From an uncultured Bacteriovorax sp. (lineage in GTDB: Bacteria; Bdellovibrionota; Bacteriovoracia; Bacteriovoracales; Bacteriovoracaceae): a stretch of DNA of 38,518 nucleotides. Location of the stretch: positions 1-38,518 of the forward strand of contig CAMLRB010000003.1 of assembly GCA_946482295.1 (NCBI GenBank), written 5' to 3'. Shown here piece after piece: positions 17,338 to 25,814 of the stretch (position 1 is the first letter of the stretch; each line of letters begins with the position of its first letter). Under the pieces are notes generated by a model, which worked only from the letters and a program-made list of their open reading frames with translations, was not told where the DNA came from and made no database searches. The translations under genes were made by a program, and so were the position numbers.

Positions 17338-18113
17338 ATTTAATCTTCGAGCAAAAGATTGAGCGGGTAAAAAAATTCTTCATCTTTGTTGGTGAAATAT
17401 TCGCTTTATTTTTTGAAACCCTAAAATGCTCAGTAACAGGTCCTTTCTATGTTTCACGATTGATGGAACAAATTAATTTATTAGGATTTGGCTCTACTTC
17501 AATCACTGTAGTTATCGGACTCACCATGGGTCTAGTCATGACTTTGAACTTTGGGTATGGACTCGCCAAGTTTGGTGGAACTCTTTACGTTCCAGCTGTC
17601 GTTTCATTATCACTTGCTCGTGAGATGGCCCCACTTTTTACTTCATTGCTTGTTGCTGGTCGAGTTGGTTCAGGCATTGCTGCCGAAATTGGATCAATGA
17701 ATGTTACTCAGCAAGTAGATGCTATTCGAGCGTTAGGAACATCACCCGTGAGAGTACTTGTTGTTCCACGCTTCTGGGCACTCGTTATCTCTCTCCCCCT
17801 TTTATCTGCACTCTCATTTGCTGTAGGTATTATTGGTGGGATGATAGTTTGTCGAACAGAATTTGATATTGTTCCAGGCTTCTATCTTTTCAAAGTTTTT
17901 TCTACTGTAAAATTTCATGATTATATGTCTGGACTAGTGAAGTCTGTGGCCTTTGCAGGCATCATTACTATTTTTGCTTGTTATAAAGGCCTCAACACTC
18001 GCGATGGTACTAAAGGTGTCGGTGTCTCTACGACTTGGGTTGTAGTAACAGCTTCCATACTCATCCTCATTACTGACTTTTTCATCAGTAAAGTCTTTTT
18101 GGTGATTTGGTAA
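17334..18113 (+). CDS. mlaE: MlaE-type permease of an MCE lipid transporter
   Basis: The product is the integral membrane subunit of an ABC system that moves phospholipids between inner and outer membranes. It has 259 aa with about five to six hydrophobic segments. The family signature 'EIGSMNVTQQVDAIRALGTS', followed by 'PRFWAL', is clear in the middle, preceded by the Gly-rich 'LVAGRVGSGIAA'. It is coupled to the upstream lipoprotein (ATGA) and to mlaF (TAATG). MlaE proteins work with MlaF and MlaD, both present here. The direction of transport cannot be read from sequence. Confidence 0.93.
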   Translation: MNLIFEQKIERVKKFFIFVGEIFALFFETLKCSVTGPFYVSRLMEQINLLGFGSTSITVVIGLTMGLVMTLNFGYGLAKFGGTLYVPAVVSLSLAREMAPLFTSLLVAGRVGSGIAAEIGSMNVTQQVDAIRALGTSPVRVLVVPRFWALVISLPLLSALSFAVGIIGGMIVCRTEFDIVPGFYLFKVFSTVKFHDYMSGLVKSVAFAGIITIFACYKGLNTRDGTKGVGVSTTWVVVTASILILITDFFISKVFLVIW

Positions 18114-18847
18114 TGAAAGAAGTACTACTCGAACTCAAAAACATTCACAAAAGTTTTGGAAATCATCATATCCATAAGGGGATAAATCTCACTCTCCACA
18201 AAGGAGAAAGCCTTGGCTTACTAGGTGGATCTGGTACAGGTAAATCCGTTCTCCTTCGCTCTATAATAGGTTTAGAGAGAATTGATCAAGGAGAGATGAT
18301 CTTTAAAGGTGAACGCTATGATCAATTGACTGAAAATCAATTGAAAAGTATTCGCATTAAAATCTCATACTCATTTCAAAGTGGTGCTCTATTCGACTCT
18401 ATAAACGTTTTCGAAAACATCGCGTATCCGCTTTTTGAGCACACTCGTTTTAGTTATGGCCAAATAAAAGATAAAGTTGCAGAGATGTTAAAGTTGATCG
18501 ATCTCCCTGGCAAAGAAGAAGTCATGCCTTCAGACTTATCAGGAGGTATGCAGAAACGTGTGGGAATGGCCCGCGCAATGATCTTAAATCCTGAAATCGT
18601 TTTATACGATGAACCCACTGCTGGTCTAGACCCAGCCAATACACTTAATGTTGTTTCTCTTATGCAAAAACTTAAGGAAAAAGGTTTAGCTTCAATATTC
18701 GTCACTCATGATATTCCATCTGCACTCTCTCTTTGCGATCGCATCGTAGTCCTGCATGATGGAAAAATTATATTCAATGATACTCCAGAAAAATTCCAAC
18801 AATCTGATGATCCGATTGTTAAAAAGTTTAGTTTAAGGAACGACTAA
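18113..18847 (+). CDS. mlaF: MlaF-type ATPase of an MCE lipid transporter
   Basis: The product is the ABC ATPase that powers the MlaE permease. It has 244 aa. Walker A is 'GGSGTGKS' (about residues 37-44), the Q-loop 'SYSFQSGALF' follows, the signature is 'LSGGMQKRVGMARAM', Walker B is 'IVLYDEPTAGLDP', and the switch His is in 'FVTHDI'. All are intact. 'LSGGMQKRV' is the form typical of the Mla/Mkl subfamily. The ATG at 18113 overlaps the mlaE stop by one base; an in-frame TTG at 18107 is less likely. There is no separate MlaB (STAS) gene next to it. Confidence 0.95.
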   Translation: MKEVLLELKNIHKSFGNHHIHKGINLTLHKGESLGLLGGSGTGKSVLLRSIIGLERIDQGEMIFKGERYDQLTENQLKSIRIKISYSFQSGALFDSINVFENIAYPLFEHTRFSYGQIKDKVAEMLKLIDLPGKEEVMPSDLSGGMQKRVGMARAMILNPEIVLYDEPTAGLDPANTLNVVSLMQKLKEKGLASIFVTHDIPSALSLCDRIVVLHDGKIIFNDTPEKFQQSDDPIVKKFSLRND

Positions 18848-18848
18848 C

Positions 18849-19646
18849 ATGTTTAAACCAAGCGATAAAAAGAATTATCTTATCTCAGGCATTTTCATTA
18901 CTATCCTTTTGGCCATAGTGAGTGTCACCATATTCATGCTCGATAAACAAAACCCACTTTTCTCCAGTCGAATTTATCTAAAGACTGAAGTGAAGAATGC
19001 TCAGAACCTAAAAGAAGGTGCAGCTGTTCAACTTAAGGGGATTAAAGTCGGGAGTGTAACAAGCATTACCTTTAAAAATTTAGATACACTCGTTATTAAT
19101 TTAGCAGTTAATAGTGAATACTCAGAATGGATCAAAAAAGATTCATATCTCGCTTTCAAAACACAAGGTGTGTTGGGCGATAAATTTCTAGAAATCCTTG
19201 GTGGTACGATCGAATCACAACCAGTTAGAGAAGGTGACATTTTAGCAACAAATGAATCCTCTCAAATTGATCACATCATAGAAAAAGGTGAAGACCTTAT
19301 GGTGGCGGCCGGAAGTATTCTCACTAAAATGGATAAAATTGTTTCAAGTGTTGCGGACAATCGTTTAGAGAGAGTACTTTATAATGTCGAAAGCCTAACA
19401 GCTAATGCAAATAAACTGATGTCTACTTTGAACGACAAGAATTTCTCCCAATCAATTGCCAACATGAAAACAAGCACAGATTCTATTGTGAAGATGACTA
19501 AAAGAATTGAAGAAGGTCCTGGGACAATGCACGCCCTTATCTATGACCAGACTCTACACGAAGACCTGAAGACTCTAGTTGGCGGAGCAAACCGTAACAA
19601 AGTTTTGAAATACTTTATTCGTGAATCAATCAAAAAAGGTGAATAA
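18849..19646 (+). CDS. mlaD: MlaD-type MCE-domain protein
   Basis: The product is a membrane-anchored substrate-binding subunit that forms a hexameric ring in the periplasm. It has 265 aa. One N-terminal transmembrane helix (about 11-31, 'LISGIFITILLAIVSVTIFM') is followed by a single MCE domain ('VQLKGIKVGSVTSITF', then 'LGDKFLEILGG'). A helical C-terminal half contains amphipathic segments and 'NANKLMSTLNDKNFSQSI'. It starts one base after the mlaF stop and ends the operon. No MlaC or MlaA homologue is seen in the window. The spacer to the next, convergent gene is only 10 bp and holds no clear terminator. Confidence 0.92.
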   Translation: MFKPSDKKNYLISGIFITILLAIVSVTIFMLDKQNPLFSSRIYLKTEVKNAQNLKEGAAVQLKGIKVGSVTSITFKNLDTLVINLAVNSEYSEWIKKDSYLAFKTQGVLGDKFLEILGGTIESQPVREGDILATNESSQIDHIIEKGEDLMVAAGSILTKMDKIVSSVADNRLERVLYNVESLTANANKLMSTLNDKNFSQSIANMKTSTDSIVKMTKRIEEGPGTMHALIYDQTLHEDLKTLVGGANRNKVLKYFIRESIKKGE

Positions 19647-19656
19647 CGAAAGCGTT

Positions 19657-21093
19657 CTAAAGTTCATGAAGGGCCGCATAGCTTAGAGATTTCGATTCGA
19701 AGAGAATTTTCTTTTGTGATTTTTCCATTTCAAGCTCGAGAATCGGATCCGGAAAACAATGAGCGTATGTCACAATCATTTTATTGTGGGCCTTCTGAAA
19801 ATCATTTAACTCCACAGCATTCTTAACAAACGTAATATTGTTAATTTTAAATTTAGAAAAGTAATGATCATACCATTCTGGATCACCGCACATCACCAGC
19901 ACCGGAAGTGAGGAATAATCTCGTGCAATGATTTCGGCAGATGTCCTGAACTCTGTTTTAAAAACTCTTCCGTAGTAATTTAATACATACATTGGACGAT
20001 AGAGCATGAGAAGTGTACATCCCAGCATGAACGCTAACTTTTCCGTTTTTTTGGAATAAGCGCGATCGATGATTGTGCCAATACTCAGATAGAGAAAAGG
20101 CAGAGTGAACAATAGATTTTTTTCATAAAAATATTTTTTAGCTCCATTAGAATCAGCAATAAAAATGAAAACAATATTTAAAAGGAAGATTCCCCATAAG
20201 TAATAGTGTTCAAGATTTAATCTAAATTTATTAAAATGTTTTTTTAAACATAAGAGAGCACTAATCGCTAAAAAACTAGCTGCTGATATCATGAGAATGT
20301 TCACATATCCGCTTTCGCTGTTGTCACTAAACCAGTAAGGGCGGTAAAAAAAAGCAAATTCCAGCATCGACTTTATATAACTAAAGAGATTGGGTGAAGC
20401 ATTGATGGGCTTAGGAATACTCCAAACAGAAGTCTGTTGAATTAAAACCATCATCCAGGGTACAAAGGCCATGAGTATCCCTAGAGTAAAAAGCAGATTA
20501 TGTTTAAATAAAGAACGTTTCAGAAGCGTTGAGACAATCAAAATTTGTAAAACAAAAAATAGTCCTAAGTAATGAGTATAGATTAATACAAGTGCACTGA
20601 TTGCTAATCCAAGTTTTGTTTTAACAGTTGCAATCTCGCGATGATAATCCAAAAACAAAAACGCAAAGAGGAGCGTAAAAAAAACAAGTGCTGAATTGTA
20701 ACGCATTTCCTGTGAGTAATAGATAAGTGGACCTGAGACTGCAGTCATCGCAGTTGCAATAAGTGCTCCTTGCTGACCTATTATGCGCCGACCGAAGATA
20801 TACGTGATAACAATTGTCGCTATCCCGAAAAAAGCGCTAGGAGCTCTTAGAATCCAATCTGAAGCTCCAAACAGACTACGAACACAGTAGATGAAAAAAT
20901 GATATAGAGGTGGACTGAAATCAGGCTTTTCAAGGTAACGAGAAAAGAATTCGCGGAATCCTTCTACGTTCGTGTAATACACTGAAACGAGCTCTTCGTA
21001 CCAGAAGGATTGAAAATCCAATTTCGTAAATCTAAGGATTGCACCAATGATGAGAATGAAGGCAAAAAGCTTATGCCTTTTTATTTTTTCCAT
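19657..21093 (-). CDS. GT39-type polytopic glycosyltransferase
   Basis: The product is an inner-membrane GT-C glycosyltransferase that would use a polyprenyl-phosphate sugar donor. It has 478 aa with roughly ten hydrophobic segments. The first extracellular loop has 'FQSFWYEELVSVYYTN', where the usual catalytic Asp-Glu pair is read as Glu-Glu, and then 'DFSPPLYHFFIYCVRSLFG', typical of the ArnT/PMT-like family. The C-terminal periplasmic part is short. The acceptor (lipid A, protein or other glycan) cannot be told from sequence. The ATG at 21093 is 4 bp after the regulator's stop codon, so the two are probably co-transcribed, though no good ribosome-binding site is seen. Confidence 0.8.
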   Translation of the reverse strand: MEKIKRHKLFAFILIIGAILRFTKLDFQSFWYEELVSVYYTNVEGFREFFSRYLEKPDFSPPLYHFFIYCVRSLFGASDWILRAPSAFFGIATIVITYIFGRRIIGQQGALIATAMTAVSGPLIYYSQEMRYNSALVFFTLLFAFLFLDYHREIATVKTKLGLAISALVLIYTHYLGLFFVLQILIVSTLLKRSLFKHNLLFTLGILMAFVPWMMVLIQQTSVWSIPKPINASPNLFSYIKSMLEFAFFYRPYWFSDNSESGYVNILMISAASFLAISALLCLKKHFNKFRLNLEHYYLWGIFLLNIVFIFIADSNGAKKYFYEKNLLFTLPFLYLSIGTIIDRAYSKKTEKLAFMLGCTLLMLYRPMYVLNYYGRVFKTEFRTSAEIIARDYSSLPVLVMCGDPEWYDHYFSKFKINNITFVKNAVELNDFQKAHNKMIVTYAHCFPDPILELEMEKSQKKILFESKSLSYAALHEL

Positions 21094-21097
21094 CAAA

Positions 21098-22675
21098 CTA
21101 GTTCAGCGTGATGAAACCTTTCTTCTTCATCTTCTCAATTAACGTCGTTCTATTCATCGATAATAATTTCGAGGCCTGGTTTTTGTTTCCGCCAGTAACA
21201 GCGAGAGCTTGATTGATGAGTGAATCTTCGATGTCAGAGAGAAGTTGCTTAAGATCTACGCCAACTTCTGGAAGGGTAATGAGTTCTTTATAAGAATCAA
21301 AATTAGCTGGAGCTTGTTTGAGGAATTTTGCAGGTAGGTCTGAAACTTTAATTTGGTTTCCACCTTTCAGGATAACTAGACGTTCAATGAGATTTTCTAG
21401 TTCACGAACATTTCCTGGCCAGTCATAACCGATGAGCATCTCTAGGGCTTCATCATCGAACTCAATGTTGTTTCTACCATCGGCTGAAACAAATTTTGAA
21501 AGGAAGTAAGAGATCATAAGTGGGATATCTTCTCTTCTTTCACATAGGGCCGGAACTTTTATAGGAATAACATTGAGGCGGTAATAAAGATCTTCGCGGA
21601 AGTTGCCATCTTGAACGGCTTCTTCAAGATTGCGGTGGGTGGCAGTGATGATACGAACGTCGATTTCTGTAGTATCAGTACTCCCTACTCGCTCGATCAC
21701 TCGATTTTGAAGGACGCGAAGAATTTTAACCTGTAGAAGAAGTGGCATATCACCAATTTCATCTAAGAAAATTGATCCTCTATGGGCCATTTCAAAACGG
21801 CCTTTACGAGAAGAGATAGCTCCCGTGAAGGCTCCCTTTTCGTGACCAAAAAGTTCACTCTCCAGAAGTTCACTAGGAATAGCTCCGCAATTAACAGAAA
21901 CCATATTGTGAGTTTTTCTTGAAGAGAGGTTATGTAGTGCATTCGCAACTAGTTCTTTCCCTGTACCAGAAGGTCCCGAGATAAAAACAGTTGAATCGCT
22001 CGCCGCTACTTTTCTAATTCGTTCAAAAACTTGCTTCATTTGTTTTGAGCGCCCAACCATTCCACAGAAAATGTCATCAGGAGTTGGAGCTTCAATCTTG
22101 AAGCGGCTTTGAAACAAATGAGAAGTGTTTACTTGTGAATTCGCTGTTGTGATTTTTGTAGAAGCAACATCAGTTGCCGTGAAAAATGACATCGGAACAT
22201 TTAATTTTTTTGTGAAAGCTTTCGTCACTAGATCTGAAAGAACATCCAACTCAAAAGGCTTCGTTAAATAGTGAAAAACACCTTTTTTCGTTGCATTGAT
22301 TGCAGTTTCAATTGAAGCGAATCCTGTCATTACGATTGAAACAAAATGATGTCCACGCTCTTTGAGAAGATCAATCAATAATAAACCGTCTGACCCACCA
22401 GCTTCAAAGCTGATGTCAGTGATTAGGCAAAAAGGTGTTTGATTGACGACAGTTTCAGATTTAATTTTTTTATCGAGTTCAAGAAGGCATTCAGTTGGTG
22501 AGAGATAATAGTGAACAGTGAGCGAGAGTTTTTTCTCCAGATACTTTTTTATCGTTGTTCCAAGAACACGATCATCTTCAACGAGATAAATATCGGGTAA
22601 TTTAGTGTGATGTTGATTGTCCGACTTCGAAGAATCGGTCTCGTATGAAGTATGAAGAAATTGAAAATCGTTCAC
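21098..22675 (-). CDS. NtrC-type sigma-54 response regulator
   Basis: The 525-aa product has three complete parts. The receiver domain (about 27-150) has acidic pocket E33-D35, phospho-acceptor D87 in 'LITDISF', the Thr of 'SIVMTGFAS' and the Lys of 'YLTKPF'. The AAA+ domain has Walker A 'GPSGTGKE', the sigma-54 loop 'GHEKGAFTGA', Walker B 'FLDEIGD' and the R-finger stretch 'GNFREDLYYRL'. The C-terminal Fis-type HTH ends 'SKLLSMNRTTLIEKMKKKG'. It should activate sigma-54 promoters when phosphorylated. Its kinase is not in the window. The GTG at 22675 is favoured because AGGA lies 5 nt upstream; a TTG at 22720 would add 15 residues with no support. Targets are unknown, but flagellar genes are candidates. 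Confidence 0.95.
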   Translation of the reverse strand: MNDFQFLHTSYETDSSKSDNQHHTKLPDIYLVEDDRVLGTTIKKYLEKKLSLTVHYYLSPTECLLELDKKIKSETVVNQTPFCLITDISFEAGGSDGLLLIDLLKERGHHFVSIVMTGFASIETAINATKKGVFHYLTKPFELDVLSDLVTKAFTKKLNVPMSFFTATDVASTKITTANSQVNTSHLFQSRFKIEAPTPDDIFCGMVGRSKQMKQVFERIRKVAASDSTVFISGPSGTGKELVANALHNLSSRKTHNMVSVNCGAIPSELLESELFGHEKGAFTGAISSRKGRFEMAHRGSIFLDEIGDMPLLLQVKILRVLQNRVIERVGSTDTTEIDVRIITATHRNLEEAVQDGNFREDLYYRLNVIPIKVPALCERREDIPLMISYFLSKFVSADGRNNIEFDDEALEMLIGYDWPGNVRELENLIERLVILKGGNQIKVSDLPAKFLKQAPANFDSYKELITLPEVGVDLKQLLSDIEDSLINQALAVTGGNKNQASKLLSMNRTTLIEKMKKKGFITLN

Positions 22676-22739
22676 TAGGATCCTTCCTTGAAGATTTAAA
22701 AATCTGATAAAAATGGTCAATCCTATAGACCACGTAAAA

Positions 22740-22769
22740 ATGCTAACAATGAAGTCGTCTCGGTGTCAA
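22740..22769 (-). promoter_or_regulatory. Candidate promoter of the response regulator
   Basis: On the minus strand a perfect TTGACA (22764-22769) is followed after 18 bp by TAGCAT (22740-22745, 4/6 to consensus). The site is about 65 bp before the GTG start at 22675. Confidence 0.45.
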
Positions 22770-22805
22770 TTTCTCAACAGGATATGAGGATTGGGGCAAT
22801 AAATT

Positions 22806-22822
22806 CCGATCAAAATGATCGG
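22806..22822 (-). terminator. Hairpin after the small membrane-protein gene
   Basis: CCGATCA / TGATCGG forms a 7-bp perfect stem with a 3-nt loop, 8 bp beyond the stop of the gene ending at 22831. On the minus transcript it is followed by AAUUUAUU, a weak U-tract. It is a plausible terminator for the two small genes upstream, just ahead of the regulator's promoter. Confidence 0.45.
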
Positions 22823-22830
22823 GTGGCAAG

Positions 22831-23061
22831 TTAGTGAAAGTATTGTGTGAGCGTTTGCATTATTTGATCAGGTCCACCAAATACAAAATACAAGACTACT
22901 GATGTAAGACAAAATAAGACTAATGAACCCCAAAAATAAGCAATCTCTCGATAATCCTTCAACCAATACAAATAAGCGAAGTGGATACCTGTTAGACCTA
23001 TTGGGACGGCCCAGAATGGCGTGTATTTGGCGATGAAAAGAAAAATTTCAAAAAAATTCAA
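22831..23061 (-). CDS. Small two-helix membrane protein, unknown function
   Basis: The 76-aa product has two predicted transmembrane helices (about residues 13-33 and 42-62) joined by a short charged loop ('YWLKDYREIAYFW'). I recognise no family. The only possible start near the 5' end is TTG at 23061, with a TAGG-like box upstream. It begins 8 bp after the stop of the exported-protein gene before it, so they probably form a two-gene unit. The membrane-protein pattern makes it likely to be real despite the small size and non-ATG start. Confidence 0.6.
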   Translation of the reverse strand: MNFFEIFLFIAKYTPFWAVPIGLTGIHFAYLYWLKDYREIAYFWGSLVLFCLTSVVLYFVFGGPDQIMQTLTQYFH

Positions 23062-23069
23062 ATGCCGAC

Positions 23070-23495
23070 CTACTTAGGTTTTGTGTTAACGGCAGCAGGA
23101 ATTGCTACAGGGCGAAGGGCTTCGACTTCTTCTTTGGCCTTACGTTTTCCATCGAAGTTTTTATCGATCACCATTGCTGGTGTTTTTGTATTAACCACTG
23201 TTAATTTTGCATTACAGGCAACATCTTCAAGGCTTTTAAGCTCGGCCAGGTCTTCATCATCAGCGCTCGCTATGCACTCGCGGATTTCTTTACACTGCTC
23301 TTTTTGAACCTGTTCAGGACTCTTTTCAATAACCACACTTTTACCGTCAATCATCACTGTTTGAGTTGTGGGGATATCAAGGTTGCAGTTGGGGTCTAAA
23401 ACCGCGGGTGAACGCGAGTTCTCGGCCATTGCGATAGTTAATGTTGTGAGTGCGGAGCTGAATAGAATAATGAACATTATCTTCATAAACACCAT
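23070..23495 (-). CDS. Small exported protein with Cys-rich middle, unknown function
   Basis: The product has 141 aa with a signal peptide ending about 'TTLTIAMA'. The mature protein is charged and hydrophilic with four Cys (in 'DPNCNLD', 'KEQCKEIRECI' and 'DVACNAK'), suggesting two disulfides in the periplasm. No known domain is recognised. Two ATGs are possible, 23495 and 23486 (the latter giving MKIMFI and a more standard signal peptide); neither has a strong ribosome-binding site. It probably forms a unit with the small membrane protein that follows. Confidence 0.65.
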   Translation of the reverse strand: MVFMKIMFIILFSSALTTLTIAMAENSRSPAVLDPNCNLDIPTTQTVMIDGKSVVIEKSPEQVQKEQCKEIRECIASADDEDLAELKSLEDVACNAKLTVVNTKTPAMVIDKNFDGKRKAKEEVEALRPVAIPAAVNTKPK

Positions 23496-23554
23496 TTATC
23501 GTGCCATTCAACTGCCGCTTGTGCAACTGATCTCTATTTTCCCATTGCATAAAA

Positions 23555-24415
23555 TCATTTAGGTAAGACCTGAATAATATCCTCTAAAAACTTATCTTGA
23601 GTGAAGCTAAGAACTTTATTTTTACGCTGATAGAGTTTTAGCGAAAAATCTAAACGATCTTGCGGAAGTAGATTGATGAGTTTCCCGCTTTTGATTTCCT
23701 TTTCAATACTAAACTTTGGCAACACAACAGCGCCCGCACCTTGAAGAGCGATTTCTTTATGAAGAAGCAAACCGTTTGTATTGAGTGTAATTTTAAAGTC
23801 AGGCCACTTCTTTTTTAATTTATCAAATGTAGGCAATTTTCTGGTTAAGTTATAATCTACTTCGCGCGAACCAATAAAACATCTTTCATGTTTTTTGGCA
23901 GCAGCACAGACAAATGAAAACTTTCTAATCCTTTCAATTTCAATCCCGCTCATTTCTTCCGGACCGTAAAAATAAAGAGCATAATCTAATTCATCACGGA
24001 CTATTTTTTCACAAGCTTCTTGCGCCGTAAGATAAAGAACACTAATTTCAATCTTCGGATGATTCTTCATCCATGTTTTTAAGACAGGTAACAAAATATA
24101 CTGAGCAATGAGATCATTCGTCGCTATTCTTATTTTTCCTCTTACTTCCTGGTCTTTTAATCCTACAAATTCTTCCAATTTCCGGACCTGAAAAAAGACC
24201 TCTTCAGCATATTTATAAAGCTCTCGTCCCTTCTCTGTAAGCTGTAGATTTCTCCCCTTCTTTTCAAAGACAGGAAACCCAGTATTGGCTTCAAATTTTT
24301 TAAGCATGATGGAAAGCGCTGGCTGCTGAATATTGAGAAGTAAACTGGCGTTTGTGACACTTCCAGTTTTAGCAACTTGATAGAAGTAATAGAGATGCAG
24401 AAGATTTGTATTCAT
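23555..24415 (-). CDS. LysR-type transcriptional regulator (NhaR-like N-terminus)
   Basis: The 286-aa product has the N-terminal winged HTH of LysR regulators ('LHLYYFYQVAKTGSVTNASL', then 'QPALSIMLKKFEANTGFPVF'). The 'LYYFYQVAKTGSV' form resembles NhaR more than classic LysR proteins. The C-terminal effector-binding domain ('IRIATNDLIAQYILLPVL') is complete, so it should respond to a small ligand, here unknown. It is divergent from the S1/P1 nuclease gene, with 82 bp between starts. LysR proteins often control the divergent neighbour, so the nuclease operon is the natural candidate target (inference). Confidence 0.9.
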   Translation of the reverse strand: MNTNLLHLYYFYQVAKTGSVTNASLLLNIQQPALSIMLKKFEANTGFPVFEKKGRNLQLTEKGRELYKYAEEVFFQVRKLEEFVGLKDQEVRGKIRIATNDLIAQYILLPVLKTWMKNHPKIEISVLYLTAQEACEKIVRDELDYALYFYGPEEMSGIEIERIRKFSFVCAAAKKHERCFIGSREVDYNLTRKLPTFDKLKKKWPDFKITLNTNGLLLHKEIALQGAGAVVLPKFSIEKEIKSGKLINLLPQDRLDFSLKLYQRKNKVLSFTQDKFLEDIIQVLPK

Positions 24416-24420
24416 ATATT

Positions 24421-24452
24421 AAATATATCATACAACTAAATTATATATATTT
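24421..24452. promoter_or_regulatory. AT-rich inverted repeat between the LysR and nuclease genes
   Basis: AAATATAT and ATATATTT form 8-bp inverted arms separated by 16 bp in the 82-bp divergent spacer. This is where a LysR regulator would bind. The arms are pure A/T, so chance is a real possibility. Confidence 0.25.
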
Positions 24453-24497
24453 TTATTTATTTCCCAAGTGGCTTATTTAAGAAGCACGGAGGAAACG

Positions 24498-25406
24498 ATG
24501 AAACATTCACTTTTATCTCTGCTTCTGTTACTTGCCACGACAAAGGTTTATCCCTGGGGAGGCATCGGTCATCAAACAATGGGAGAAATTGCTGAACGTA
24601 ACCTCACCACTGTTGCTCATCAATCCGTTACTGATATTTTGGGGCCTGAAAAATTAGCAGTCGCTGCTGTCTGGGCCGACGATGTAAGAGATGATCCCGA
24701 CTATGCTTCCTTCGCGCCTTATCACTTCATTAGCCTAGATGATGGGCCTTACGGCTCTTCTCTTCCCGATCAAAAAGACTCCTTCACCATCCTTAAGAAA
24801 GTACCCGAGATATTAAAAGATAAAAACGCGCCAAGAAGTTTGAAAATGGTGGCCCTACGTTTTCTTATTCATATTGTAGGAGACGTCCATCAACCAATGC
24901 ATATTGGAAAAAAAGAAGATAGTGGCGGAAACTCCTGTCATGTAATGTGGGACAAACAGAAACTTTCACTTCATCAAGTATGGGATGGAAAAATTATTGA
25001 GTACGACATCTCAAAGCTCCGTACAGGGCGCTCTCCTTTAAAGAATTACAACTTCATCAGTTATGCCGATGACATTATCAAGCTCAATCCACTTCCAACA
25101 ACAAACGGCCACAATTTTCTTGAGTGGATAAACGAATCACAAGAATTAAGAAAACAAGCTTATCCCAGCAATGCTCCTTCATTATTTTGTAAAAGAGACT
25201 CATTAGAATTCCCACTGATTGAGGAAGACTACAAAAAAAGAGGAGCATTGATTACACAAGAGCGGCTTTATCTCGCTGGTCTTCGTCTCGCTCACTTACT
25301 TAACGATATTTTTAAAGATGGCACTAATCCGGGAACAAATGTCAGTCTATCCAAAAAACAAATCCTAGAACTCATGAACCTTAATAACGAAGTGGAGATA
25401 AAATGA
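24498..25406 (+). CDS. Secreted S1/P1-family nuclease
   Basis: The product is a three-zinc nuclease that cleaves single-stranded DNA and RNA and has 3'-nucleotidase activity in characterised members. It has 302 aa. The signal peptide should be cut after residue 19, leaving Trp20 at the mature N-terminus, which the family needs for zinc binding (W-G-x-x-G-H present as WGGIGH). The other ligands are visible: 'VWADDVR', 'PYHFISLD', 'LIHIVGDVHQPMH' and 'LHQVWD'. All zinc-site positions appear intact. The ATG at 24498 has GGAGG 5-6 nt upstream; a GTG at 24468 would spoil the signal peptide. In a predator it could digest prey nucleic acid (inference). It is coupled to the next gene by ATGA. Confidence 0.93.
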   Translation: MKHSLLSLLLLLATTKVYPWGGIGHQTMGEIAERNLTTVAHQSVTDILGPEKLAVAAVWADDVRDDPDYASFAPYHFISLDDGPYGSSLPDQKDSFTILKKVPEILKDKNAPRSLKMVALRFLIHIVGDVHQPMHIGKKEDSGGNSCHVMWDKQKLSLHQVWDGKIIEYDISKLRTGRSPLKNYNFISYADDIIKLNPLPTTNGHNFLEWINESQELRKQAYPSNAPSLFCKRDSLEFPLIEEDYKKRGALITQERLYLAGLRLAHLLNDIFKDGTNPGTNVSLSKKQILELMNLNNEVEIK

Positions 25407-25780
25407 AACAATTATTACTTATCATGTTGCTCATAACTAATGCCCACGCATCAGGATGTTTTCCTGATGATGTTCAGCTTGCGGAAGAAACTGTTCTCAC
25501 AACTTTGCCTGATAACTTTGAAGGAAGCATGAACTGTTATGAAAACGGTGAATGCTCTCTGTACGCCTACAGTGACAAACCAGGTTACTGGCGTGAGTTT
25601 TATCGCCTGACGTTGACGGGCAATGCCCCACTAGTTCCTCAGCAAACTTTCAAAAAACTTGAAATGAAAATCTACAGACAATTTTTCGTCAGCTCATGCA
25701 CTGAACTTTATCGCGTGGTGATTGGCACTGATGTGGATGGAAAAAGATTTCGTTCTGAAAAAGATCTTGAGGCGCTTTAA
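25403..25780 (+). CDS. Small exported protein coupled to the nuclease, unknown function
   Basis: The product has 125 aa with a short signal peptide ('LLLIMLLITNAHA') and four Cys in the mature part ('SGCFPDD', 'MNCYENGECSLY', 'SSCTEL'), likely two disulfides. No family is recognised. The start overlaps the nuclease stop by 4 nt, so the two are made together. It might assist or restrain the nuclease in the envelope, but nothing in its sequence shows this. A strong terminator follows 4 bp after the stop. Confidence 0.75.
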   Translation: MKQLLLIMLLITNAHASGCFPDDVQLAEETVLTTLPDNFEGSMNCYENGECSLYAYSDKPGYWREFYRLTLTGNAPLVPQQTFKKLEMKIYRQFFVSSCTELYRVVIGTDVDGKRFRSEKDLEAL

Positions 25781-25783
25781 GCT

Positions 25784-25814
25784 AAAAAAAAGCCCTCTTC
25801 CGAGGGCTTTTTTG
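25784..25814. terminator. Bidirectional rho-independent terminator
   Basis: The stem AGCCCTC/GAGGGCT with loop TTCC is flanked by a run of A on the left and a run of T on the right. It can stop both the nuclease operon (plus) and metK (minus), whose ends flank it immediately. Confidence 0.9.

Noticed and set aside
23492..23506. A sigma-54 promoter (minus strand, TGGCACG) before the small exported protein gene
   Set aside because: The -24-like element is followed after ten bases by GG instead of GC, and the site overlaps the proposed start codon.
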